8,527 nucleotides of DNA from Chloroflexia bacterium (GTDB lineage Bacteria > Chloroflexota > Chloroflexia > Thermomicrobiales > CFX8): contig JACCZH010000256.1 in the NCBI GenBank assembly GCA_013696045.1, positions 1-8,527 on the forward strand. The letters run 5' to 3'. Positions 1 to 5,743 of the stretch are shown here, piece by piece (the first letter of the stretch is position 1; the number at the start of each line of letters is the position of its first letter). The notes under the pieces were generated by a model. It did not search any database, had not been told where the DNA came from, and worked only from the letters and a program-made list of their open reading frames with translations. Made by a program: the position numbers and the translations under genes.

Positions 1-621
1 CACTCTGCCTTCGAACCAAAATGCAAAGTGATGTATCCACCGGTGTGGATCGACACCGACACGTTGGCGCGCAAGCCCGATCAACCTGGTCGACGGCTGC
101 TGTGGAACGCTCGCTGGGAGCTAGACAAGCGGCCAGACACGTTCGTCCAGTTTCTGGATATCCTGACGGCTGCCGGTCAGGACTTCGACCTGCTCGTGCT
201 GGGCACAGGAAGCACTGGCACAGAGGACATCGAAACCGGCCTGAAGCAACATGCTCATCGAGCGTCGCTTCCAGGACATTTCGAAGACAGGTCAACCTAC
301 GAGGCGGCGCTAACCAGTGCCGGCATCTTCGTATCAACGGCCAACCATGAGTTCTTCGGTGTTGCGGCTCTCGAAGCAGCGCTGTCTGGCCTCGTCCCCG
401 TACTCCCAGCGAACCTCGCCTACCCTGAAACCCTGCCGTCAGCGTATTTTTATGCCCCGGACGACATTGAGGATCTTTCCCGCGTTGTCGGACATCTCCT
501 CGATAGACCGGGAGGTGTGCCAACCGCGCATCGATCCGACGCAGCTCGCTTTATCCCGGCACGCACCGTCCCAGTGTTCGACGATCATTGCTTACAAGTC
601 ATCGCCGGCCGCCAGCGCTAG
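1..621 (+). CDS. tRNA-queuosine mannosyltransferase-like glycosyltransferase (GTDC1/DUF3524 family), 5' end cut by window
   Basis: The reading frame is open from base 1 and ends at TAG 619-621, so only the C-terminal half (206 codons) is present. It is the nucleotide-sugar-binding half of a GT-B glycosyltransferase. Two segments match my memory of the vertebrate GTDC1/QTMAN family closely: a block with WNARWELDKRP (about residues 41-51 of the visible part), and a block with STANHEFFGVAALEA followed by a YPE motif. The HEFFGVAALEA block holds the GT4-type E-x7-E nucleotide-sugar-binding signature. In animals this family transfers mannose from GDP-mannose to queuosine in tRNA-Asp. Whether the bacterial member acts on tRNA is inference. 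Its stop codon overlaps that of the converging Ntn hydrolase gene. Any start codon lies outside the window; the GTG at 28 is only an internal valine. Confidence 0.85.
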   Translation, partial: HSAFEPKCKVMYPPVWIDTDTLARKPDQPGRRLLWNARWELDKRPDTFVQFLDILTAAGQDFDLLVLGTGSTGTEDIETGLKQHAHRASLPGHFEDRSTYEAALTSAGIFVSTANHEFFGVAALEAALSGLVPVLPANLAYPETLPSAYFYAPDDIEDLSRVVGHLLDRPGGVPTAHRSDAARFIPARTVPVFDDHCLQVIAGRQR

Positions 622-2237
622 ATGGCCAGGCCATAGGCATCGCGCCGAGGATCACTGCCAACAGCGAATACTCCACGCTCATTGTCAATCCTGATAACCT
701 GCACTGAACCAATTGATCCCCATCCAGCTAAGCGCAACACCTGGTGGCCGCGCGCTTGCAACCCTTCGATGGAGGTGCTGGGGATGCGACTTTCAACCTG
801 AAGTTGGTTGACGCAGCTGTGTGGCCAGTTCGCGTCCTGGCCGTCGACAAAACTCCGCCAGCGCGGGTGTTCCACCGCCTCCTGCGGATTCATCCCATAC
901 TCAAGCATGTTGATGAGCACCTGATAGATTGTCTGCACCTGGCCGTCAGAACCCGGCGTACCGATCGCCATTGCCGGCCGGTCACCGTCCAGCAGGATCG
1001 CCGGACTCACAGTGTGCCGCACTCTCTTGCCCGGCTCCAGCGTGTTCGGGTGCCCGGGATCGAGATGCCAGTATGTCATACGATTGTTCAACAGGATACC
1101 GGTTGAGCCGGCTACATACGCGGAGCCAAACGCCATGTTGATCGACGTTGTCATCGACGCCACGTTGCCATCCCGGTCCGCCGCCGCCAGGTAGGTCGTG
1201 TCCCCGCTTCCAGCAGCGTCCGCAACCAGCTGCCCGCGAGCTTGATCCGGTCGCAGCTCGGCCAGCCGCGTCCGAGCATGACCTTCAGTGAATAACTCCG
1301 TCGGCAACTCTCCAACAAACCTTGGATCGCTCGTAAAACGTTCCCTGTCTTCAAATGCGAGCTTCTTGATCTCTACCATGTGATGAATCAGATCAGCCGA
1401 GAGAGGACCCCAGGCCGAAACATCTAACTGTTCCGTCATAAGGAGCTCTTGCAGTAGCACATGTCCTGATGAATTCGGGCCCGGTTCATAGACCGTCAAA
1501 CCACGGTAGGCTGCGGATAACGGCGACAGGATTTCAGCCTCAAAGGTTGCTAACGATTCCTCATCGACCAGACCGCCGTCCGCCAGCACAGCCTTGGAGA
1601 GCCTGGCCGCGAGCTCGCCGCGATACAACGACTCACCGTGTGAGTCTGCGATAGACCGCAATGAATCTCCGAGGTCCACCTGTCGCAGAAGATCTCCATC
1701 CACCGCGTCACGTCCGAACTGCAAGAATACCTGGCTACTGGAGGGGTACTCTCGAAACTGGTCCGCAGTCCCGTTCAAGTAGACCGCGAGATTGTGCGAT
1801 ATTGGGAACCCGTCCATTGCGTAGGAAATAGCCGGAGCGAGGACCTCGTCGAACGATACTTTCCCCCAGCGCTTGTGCATTGCAGCCCAACCACCGACCG
1901 AGCCCGGCACGGACGCGCTCCTGGGACCTCGAGCCGGAATACCGTCAGCAAATTGGTCACGAGTTGCGCGCTGCGGCGCAGGCCCGGTTCCGTTGACGGT
2001 GAATACTTCCCGCTTTGCAGAGTCATACACCAGGGTAAACCCATCACCGCCGACTCCCGACATTCCAGGCTCAACGACGGCGACGGCCGCCGCCATCGCG
2101 ACAATGGCGTCGACGGCGCTACCGCCTCTCTCTAACATCCGGATGCCGGCCATGGAACCGAGAGGATGCCCGCACGTCACCGCGCCGCGTGTACCCATAA
2201 CAACCGGACGATGGGCGGTTTCAATCTGGAACTGCAT
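618..2237 (-). CDS. Gamma-glutamyltransferase-family Ntn hydrolase (539 aa), substrate uncertain
   Basis: Full-length, 539-residue member of the gamma-glutamyltranspeptidase family, which is made as a proenzyme that cuts itself before a catalytic threonine. The predicted nucleophile is the first Thr of DTTY (about residue 347), followed by the typical D-x-DGN and SIN segments and by GILLNN. The N-terminal part carries the family block GGSAVDA near residue 40. No signal peptide is visible, so it is probably cytoplasmic, unlike the periplasmic E. coli enzyme. I chose ATG 2237 because GGAGG lies 8 bases upstream and 14 bases separate it from the previous stop; an ATG at 2270 would overlap that gene and adds only an unconserved tail. 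Several residues that grip the gamma-glutamyl group in E. coli Ggt look replaced: the REMAP Arg is Thr, MDDF is MTYW, SSMSP is HTVSP. Family membership is clear; glutathione as substrate is doubtful. It is the last gene of the mobA unit. Confidence 0.9.
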   Translation of the reverse strand: MQFQIETAHRPVVMGTRGAVTCGHPLGSMAGIRMLERGGSAVDAIVAMAAAVAVVEPGMSGVGGDGFTLVYDSAKREVFTVNGTGPAPQRATRDQFADGIPARGPRSASVPGSVGGWAAMHKRWGKVSFDEVLAPAISYAMDGFPISHNLAVYLNGTADQFREYPSSSQVFLQFGRDAVDGDLLRQVDLGDSLRSIADSHGESLYRGELAARLSKAVLADGGLVDEESLATFEAEILSPLSAAYRGLTVYEPGPNSSGHVLLQELLMTEQLDVSAWGPLSADLIHHMVEIKKLAFEDRERFTSDPRFVGELPTELFTEGHARTRLAELRPDQARGQLVADAAGSGDTTYLAAADRDGNVASMTTSINMAFGSAYVAGSTGILLNNRMTYWHLDPGHPNTLEPGKRVRHTVSPAILLDGDRPAMAIGTPGSDGQVQTIYQVLINMLEYGMNPQEAVEHPRWRSFVDGQDANWPHSCVNQLQVESRIPSTSIEGLQARGHQVLRLAGWGSIGSVQVIRIDNERGVFAVGSDPRRDAYGLAI

Positions 2238-2251
2238 CGGGGAAACCTCCG

Positions 2252-2629
2252 TTACTGGCGCGCAATCCAACCAGCGGACTCCTGCTCATCATAGACCGGA
2301 TCCAGCAAATCAGACCAGCGCTCCGAGCAGGCATGAAAGTGCTGTTGGAAATGTGCTTCGAAGGATTGCATTACCTGCCACCACTCGTTGTCATCCATTT
2401 CACCAAGCATTTTCTGCGCAATTTCCGCCCGGTTCATCTGCTCGCCCTTCGCGGCCAACTCGCGCTCGGTCTCCTCCAGATCCCAAAGCCAGAAATGGGT
2501 CTCGAAAATTTCGGCGATTACTTCTGGCAGCTGGCGGTAATCTGTTACCATCTGCGTGTAGGCCGGGCGCGGGATCAGCCGTACATCCAACCGATGGTCA
2601 TCTTTCAAGAATTTGGAATAGTCCCTCAC
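2252..2629 (-). CDS. Unrecognised 125-aa protein between mobA and the Ntn hydrolase
   Basis: I do not recognise this family. The protein is soluble-looking, rich in acidic residues and unusually rich in tryptophan (six in 125, including FWLW near residue 47 and WW near 83). It has a His-rich stretch FEAHFQQHFHAC around residues 90-101, and most of it looks helical. There is no signal peptide or membrane segment. The GTG start at 2629 overlaps the mobA TGA by four bases (GTGA), and AGGGAG lies 10 bases upstream inside mobA, so translation is probably coupled to mobA. The next gene starts 14 bases after its TAA. This tight packing, together with the ribosome-binding site, is the main evidence that the ORF is real. 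A role linked to mobA or to the hydrolase is possible only by context. Confidence 0.75.
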   Translation of the reverse strand: MRDYSKFLKDDHRLDVRLIPRPAYTQMVTDYRQLPEVIAEIFETHFWLWDLEETERELAAKGEQMNRAEIAQKMLGEMDDNEWWQVMQSFEAHFQQHFHACSERWSDLLDPVYDEQESAGWIARQ

Positions 2630-3291
2630 GACAGTGTTTCTCCCTGTATCGCGCTACCCTGAGACGTCCGGATATGCGCCGACGCTCGGTCGAGTTCCGC
2701 ACGGTCGTTTGTGTTGACGAACGACAGCAGTTCAGGGTCAACGTTGCGAAGCCAGTCTTCGTCAACGGTTCTGACGGTCACATCTTCAAAAAACCCGCCG
2801 ACCTTGTACTTTTCCTGGCGGATGCGTGCTTCAATAAATGGCAAGCATGACCTCGCATAGATAGCATGTAATGTCTCGAACGTCTGCTTCCCCCTTTGCT
2901 GGCTCTGCTCACCCGCACGCACCGGAACCAGCACGTCGTAGTCACGCCGTTCATTCACCAGCGATTGCAAGAGATCTACGTTCAGAAGCGGCATGTCACA
3001 AGCTACCACCAGCACATAGTCACGCTTCGCGTTTCGCAGCGCCGTCGCAATGCCGCCGAGCGTCCCCGTGTCTGGAAACGCGTCGGCGACCACCGAAACT
3101 CCAAAACCATGATACGCGGGACGATCGCCGACGACGAAGACATCGTTGCTAACTGCCGAAATCGCATGAATCGCTCGCGCCAGCAGCGGGACGCCTCCTA
3201 GCTGGAGTAAGGCCTTGTCCGTGCCCATCCTGCGGCTCTGTCCGCCGGCAAGCACTGCCGCGCTGATCTCTTGCTTCGCTGTCCCGTTCAT
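2626..3291 (-). CDS. mobA: Molybdenum cofactor guanylyltransferase MobA
   Basis: MobA attaches GMP from GTP to molybdopterin-bound molybdenum, giving the guanine dinucleotide form used by DMSO-reductase-type enzymes. The 221-residue product has the usual family length. It begins with the nucleotide-binding loop LAGGQSRRMGTDK (residues 14-26) and has the metal-binding Asp in CDMPLL (residue 99). It ends with a FVNTNDRAEL segment like the usual C-terminal NxNTPxDL motif. I chose ATG 3291 because conservation begins a few residues later. The frame stays open to 3759, but that extension would run antisense through the SWIM gene and has no MobA similarity. The ribosome-binding site is weak (AGG seven bases upstream). 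Other cofactor genes and molybdoenzymes are absent here, so mobA sits apart from the rest of its pathway in this window. It is first in a likely three-gene unit. Confidence 0.93.
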   Translation of the reverse strand: MNGTAKQEISAAVLAGGQSRRMGTDKALLQLGGVPLLARAIHAISAVSNDVFVVGDRPAYHGFGVSVVADAFPDTGTLGGIATALRNAKRDYVLVVACDMPLLNVDLLQSLVNERRDYDVLVPVRAGEQSQQRGKQTFETLHAIYARSCLPFIEARIRQEKYKVGGFFEDVTVRTVDEDWLRNVDPELLSFVNTNDRAELDRASAHIRTSQGSAIQGETLS

Positions 3292-3334
3292 CCCGTGCCT
3301 AACGCGTGGGCTTGTACCGCCAAAAACTGAATCG

Positions 3335-3340
3335 ATTGTA
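3335..3340 (-). promoter_or_regulatory. Possible -10 element for mobA
   Basis: On the minus strand this reads TACAAT, five of six matches to the bacterial -10 consensus, 43 bases before the mobA ATG. No convincing -35 hexamer is seen at 16-18 bases upstream, so the call is weak. Confidence 0.25.
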
Positions 3341-3353
3341 CCGGACCGGACAT

Positions 3354-3404
3354 TCTCCAGATTGTGCGGAGATTGTGGTCGATCTGTTAGACTATTGTTA
3401 GATA
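3354..3404 (+). promoter_or_regulatory. Tandem direct repeats, probable operator/promoter region
   Basis: AGATTGTG occurs at 3359-3366 and 3370-3377 (11-base period). TGTTAGA occurs at 3385-3391 and 3397-3403 (12-base period). TCTCC at 3354-3358 is also inverted as GGAGA at 3368-3372. Two pairs of heptamer-octamer repeats spaced about one helical turn apart, between divergent genes, suggest binding of a regulator on one face of the helix. TTGTGG (3373-3378) could be a -35 element and TTAGAT (3398-3403) a -10 element for the plus-strand leader, but their spacing of 19 is long and the match is poor. Confidence 0.35.
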
Positions 3405-3431
3405 CGGTTGCGAAGGAAAGGACGGCCCAGT

Positions 3432-3470
3432 ATGAGCGGGCAGGCTCCAGAGCAAGCGGCCACGAGATAA
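3432..3470 (+). CDS. Putative 12-residue leader peptide ORF upstream of the SWIM gene
   Basis: ATG 3432 opens a 12-codon ORF encoding MSGQAPEQAATR and ending at TAA 3468-3470. A purine-rich AAGGAAAGGA lies just upstream, with AAAGGA at 3417-3422 leaving a 9-base spacer, which is a good ribosome-binding site. The stop codon overlaps the first two bases of the terminator stem, so a ribosome releasing at TAA would cover the 5' arm and should prevent the hairpin from forming. This geometry is what a translation-dependent attenuator needs. The codons show no run of a single amino acid, so classical amino-acid attenuation is not indicated. The ORF could be chance; its ribosome-binding site and exact abutment argue otherwise. 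Confidence 0.4.
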   Translation: MSGQAPEQAATR

Positions 3471-3500
3471 ACACCCGGCCTTGAGCCGTGGTGTTTTTTT
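3469..3500 (+). terminator. Intrinsic terminator in the leader of the SWIM gene
   Basis: AAACACC (3469-3475) pairs with GGTGTTT (3490-3496), and CGGC (3476-3479) pairs with GCCG (3485-3488). There is one bulged T at 3489 and a five-base loop CTTGA. Seven Ts run from 3494 to 3500. This is an 11-pair stem with a U tract, oriented to stop plus-strand transcription about 110 bases before the SWIM start. A competing pairing exists: CAA plus GGCC (3453-3461) with GGCCTTG (3477-3483), which would act as an antiterminator. It ends either a short RNA or an attenuated leader. Confidence 0.75.
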
Positions 3501-3610
3501 GTTGTTTGGCAATTGGCCTGCGATCTTCAATCCAGGCTGATTCCCACTGTCGCAATGAAAAATGCGTCCGCGATTGGCGGGCGTTATGGATTGGCGAAAG
3601 GAGATCTCCC

Positions 3611-3883
3611 TTGAATTCGACCCTGATCAGCAAAGTGGAGAAAGCTCGCCGGTACGCCGAAGAGCCGGATCGCGCCCGGTTCAACAATTTCGAAGTCACC
3701 TTTAACGGTGGACACGACGAACACCGCGTTACCATGCAAGATACTGAGTTCCGCTGCACCTGCCATTTCTACGAAGTCCACGACACCTGCGCCCACATCA
3801 TGGCCATGCAACGTATTCTGCAACCAATGCTGAGCGAGGAACAGCGGACCGTTGGCGCGCCTGTTTCGCTCGTGAGCTCCTGA
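3611..3883 (+). CDS. Small stand-alone SWIM zinc-finger protein (90 aa)
   Basis: The product contains one SWIM-type zinc-binding motif C-x-C-x8-C-x-H, with ligands Cys49, Cys51, Cys60 and His62 in the segment RCTCHFYEVHDTCAHIM. SWIM domains occur in SNF2 ATPases, MuDR transposases and eukaryotic Sws1-type recombination factors and are thought to bind DNA or proteins. Here the motif is almost the whole protein, preceded by a charged N-terminal segment and followed by a short tail, with no enzyme domain attached. I chose TTG 3611 because AAAGGAG (3597-3603) lies seven bases upstream. The earlier in-frame GTG at 3488 falls inside the terminator. The gene is single, divergent from mobA and preceded by the attenuator-like leader, so its expression is probably regulated. 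Its molecular role is unknown; a DNA- or protein-binding adaptor is the likeliest guess. Confidence 0.82.
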   Translation: MNSTLISKVEKARRYAEEPDRARFNNFEVTFNGGHDEHRVTMQDTEFRCTCHFYEVHDTCAHIMAMQRILQPMLSEEQRTVGAPVSLVSS

Positions 3884-3895
3884 GACAGAGAGCTC
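3874..3895. repeat. GAGCTC inverted repeat at the 3' end of the SWIM gene
   Basis: GAGCTC at 3874-3879 and 3890-3895 can form a six-pair stem with a ten-base loop that spans the SWIM stop codon. There is no T tract on either side, so it is at most a weak terminator or RNA-end stabiliser for the converging transcripts. Confidence 0.3.
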
Positions 3896-3999
3896 CAGAT
3901 CGCAGGGGTCGTGTGCTGTCTACGTAGGTAATTTCCGTTTAGAGAACCACGTTCGGCGCTGACCTGCGGCCCCTGCCAATCGCGACACATCAAGAGGGT

Positions 4000-4257
4000 C
4001 TAATTATTTCCAATGAATGCTGCAGGGAACGCCCGACGATCCCCGCACGGCAACGTAACGATGCCCCTCCGCGTGCCAACCGAGACCGTTTCCCGTGGGT
4101 CCCATTGTGTCCCGTCGGCATGGACGTAACGGCGCACGATCGGCGTGGGAGGATTCTCAAACTGTGGACCGAACATCGGCGCAACCGCGCCGGCGCTTAA
4201 TTTCAACGCGACGTAGTAGTGAATGACTGACCGGTACATCTGAGTTCGCAGCGTCAT
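4000..4257 (-). CDS. Unrecognised 85-aa protein downstream of darA
   Basis: I do not recognise this sequence. From ATG 4257 it encodes 85 residues: a hydrophobic-aromatic N-terminal third (MYRSVIHYYVALKLSAG), a Pro-rich middle (PPTPIVRRYVHADGTQWD) and a basic tail ending FIGNN. There is no clear motif or signal peptide. ATG 4257 has GGGGA ten bases upstream and follows the darA stop by 17 bases, so it could be the last gene of a darA unit. The open frame continues upstream to 4362 but that part lies inside darA in another frame and is probably not translated. Its support is position, a possible ribosome-binding site and absence of a better gene here. It could be a degraded or chance ORF. Confidence 0.45.
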   Translation of the reverse strand: MTLRTQMYRSVIHYYVALKLSAGAVAPMFGPQFENPPTPIVRRYVHADGTQWDPRETVSVGTRRGIVTLPCGDRRAFPAAFIGNN

Positions 4258-4274
4258 GATGTCTATTTCCCCGG

Positions 4275-4604
4275 CTAGAAGATGCGCTCGAAATGGGCAA
4301 CGGGCACAACGAACACCGTCGCACCCCCAACGATCACCTCCACCTCCTGTGGAGGATACCAATCGGCGTAATCGCCGACTATTTCGGGGCGCAGCATCTC
4401 CGTGCGCTCGCGACAGTTCGCGGCAATGAGCGCCAGTAGTGCTCCCACATCAGCATCCTCAATTGCGCTGATGAGCGTCGTATTACCGGTTCGGAGAAAC
4501 CCACCGGTGCTACCGATGATCGTCGCCCGAAACCCAGCCTGCACCACCGCGCGCACAAGCTTGTTGGCGTCGTATTCTTGGACAATCGCCGCAACGAGTT
4601 TCAA
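4275..4604 (-). CDS. darA: Cyclic di-AMP receptor, PII-like (DarA/PstA family)
   Basis: A 109-residue PII-like protein of the DUF970 family, whose Firmicutes members DarA/PstA are trimers that bind cyclic di-AMP between subunits. The key signature is complete: VQEYDANKLVRAVVQAGFRAT near the N-terminus, STGGFLRTGNTT at residues 32-43, and GGATVFVVPV at 93-102. Length equals the family norm. The start is TTG 4604 with GGAG eight bases upstream; the translated sequence begins exactly where the family begins. The downstream effector of DarA proteins is unknown even in well-studied species, and no cyclic di-AMP cyclase or phosphodiesterase is in the window. It is separated by about 160 bases from the sugar-nucleotide gene, so it may have its own promoter. 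A neighbouring unknown ORF follows after 17 bases. Confidence 0.92.
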   Translation of the reverse strand: MKLVAAIVQEYDANKLVRAVVQAGFRATIIGSTGGFLRTGNTTLISAIEDADVGALLALIAANCRERTEMLRPEIVGDYADWYPPQEVEVIVGGATVFVVPVAHFERIF

Positions 4605-4630
4605 AATTCTCGCTCCGTTCCACTAGCGCG

Positions 4631-4636
4631 ATTATC
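4631..4636 (-). promoter_or_regulatory. Possible -10 element for darA
   Basis: Reads GATAAT on the minus strand, five of six to consensus, 26 bases before the TTG start of darA, which leaves room for a short leader carrying the GGAG site. The -35 region is poor. A small hairpin GAACC-N5-GGTTC lies at about 4655-4669, just upstream. The remaining gap to 4763 holds nothing else I recognise. Confidence 0.28.
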
Positions 4637-4763
4637 AACCTCGCAAAGCATACTTGAACCCGTTCGGTTCCGTGCCCTGCGGGCGATCACCCGAGAAGAT
4701 GGAATTCAAATAACAGCGCGGATAGAAATCACTTCAGATATCCAGGGAGCCTGCGCCAGACGA

Positions 4764-5735
4764 TCAATCGTCGGGCCTCCGGAGTTCGGCACGCCAGTAG
4801 TTGAGAATTTCCAGCAGGGAATCCTCAATCGGAATTCGAGGCTCCCAACCGGTCGCTCCCTGGAACTTGCGGGCGTCGCCCACCAGGACCTGGACATCAG
4901 ACGGCCGCATTCGAGCGGGATCCCGTCGAATTTCTATAGGAATCTCCGCCATGCCGATCAGCATGTTCAGAAGCGACCCCACCGGTCGTGCGACGCCCGA
5001 TCCGATATTGTACGCCTCCCCAGGCAAGGCATGATCGAGCGCGAGCCGATATCCTCGCACGACGTCACGCACATCGCAGAAATCACGCTCGGACGAGAGG
5101 TCTCCGGTCAACACGGTCGGCTCAATTCGCCCCCGCTCCGCCTGCGCAATCTGCCGGGCAAAGCTACTCAACACGAAGCGGTCGCTCTGGCCCGGACCAA
5201 AGTGATTGAAGGGGCGCAGCCGCACCATCTTCATTCCATATGTCTTGAAATACTGATAACCGAGCATGTCCTGGGTAATCTTTGAAACCGCGTAGGGATT
5301 CCCGGGGCGAAAGGGTTGGTTTTCGTCCAGCGGCATCTCTTCTGGCCCAGCGAAGCCATACACTTCCGCCGATCCGATCACCAGGAACACAGGGTTGATA
5401 CCGGCAGACCGGCATGCCTCCGAGAGATTGATCTGGCTTACCGAATTATTGACAATCGTGTCCGCTGGCGACGCGAGAGCTTGGGGAACGTAGCTCTGGG
5501 CCGCCAGGTGAACGATGTAATCAGGCCGGTAGCGCGCGACAGTGCGCTCAACCAGCCCACGATCCTGGAGATCGCACACGAGCATACGAACTCTACCTCG
5601 TGCGCTGGACGGACGTCGCTCAAGACCTATGATCTCCCACTGCGTCTCGCGTTCGAGTTCCGCGATAAGGTGCCCGCCGACGAACCCGCCAGCGCCGGTA
5701 ATCATCACCACCGGTTCGGCAGCAGACACCTCCAC
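4764..5735 (-). CDS. SDR sugar-nucleotide enzyme: GDP-mannose 4,6-dehydratase / GDP-6-deoxy-4-keto-mannose reductase (Gmd/Rmd) type
   Basis: Extended short-chain dehydrogenase of 323 residues acting in the cytoplasm on nucleotide sugars. The NAD(P)-binding loop TGAGGFVGGHL is at residues 13-23 and HLAAQSYVPQA at 76-86. GSAEVYG (121-127) carries the catalytic Ser, and YAVSK (148-152) the Tyr/Lys pair. RPFNHFGPGQSDRFV (174-188) and DPARMRPSDV further on are shared with Rmd, the reductase that makes GDP-D-rhamnose. Length lies between Rmd (about 300) and Gmd (about 350), and the Glu in SAEVYG recalls the dehydratase, so the exact step is undecided. The product would feed glycan synthesis. The GTG start at 5735 is 8 bases after the metK stop, with AGGA very close upstream. 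A later ATG at 5705 would leave only two residues before the nucleotide-binding loop and is less likely. Confidence 0.88.
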   Translation of the reverse strand: MEVSAAEPVVMITGAGGFVGGHLIAELERETQWEIIGLERRPSSARGRVRMLVCDLQDRGLVERTVARYRPDYIVHLAAQSYVPQALASPADTIVNNSVSQINLSEACRSAGINPVFLVIGSAEVYGFAGPEEMPLDENQPFRPGNPYAVSKITQDMLGYQYFKTYGMKMVRLRPFNHFGPGQSDRFVLSSFARQIAQAERGRIEPTVLTGDLSSERDFCDVRDVVRGYRLALDHALPGEAYNIGSGVARPVGSLLNMLIGMAEIPIEIRRDPARMRPSDVQVLVGDARKFQGATGWEPRIPIEDSLLEILNYWRAELRRPDD

Positions 5736-5743
5736 ACGTCCTG

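Larger units (their letters stand above)
3292..3610. other. 319-base divergent intergenic region between mobA and the SWIM gene
   Basis: No protein gene of ordinary size is supported here. From left to right it holds the mobA upstream side with a possible TACAAT box, the direct repeats, the 12-codon ORF, the intrinsic terminator, and about 110 bases of further leader with nothing recognisable until the AAAGGAG ribosome-binding site at 3597-3603. I looked for molybdenum-cofactor, SAM, T-box and other common riboswitch core sequences by eye and saw none. Confidence 0.7.

Noticed and set aside
1873..2850. 325-residue open frame on the plus strand
   Set aside because: It is antisense to the Ntn hydrolase start, the 125-residue gene and mobA, has low-complexity Arg/Pro-rich composition and no recognisable domain.
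3292..3759. Long in-frame upstream extension of mobA on the minus strand
   Set aside because: It runs antisense through the SWIM gene and the terminator, has no MobA similarity, and the MobA nucleotide-binding loop follows directly after ATG 3291.
3902..3976. GCAGGGG / CCCCTGC inverted repeat in the gap between the SWIM gene and the 85-residue ORF
   Set aside because: Only seven pairs separated by 61 bases and no T tract, so probably chance.
4258..4362. Upstream extension of the 85-residue ORF
   Set aside because: It lies inside darA in another frame, is Gly/Arg/Cys-rich without motifs, and ATG 4257 has a better ribosome-binding site.
4578..5285. 235-residue open frame on the plus strand
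   Set aside because: Antisense shadow of the Gmd/Rmd-type gene, which has full motifs on the minus strand.
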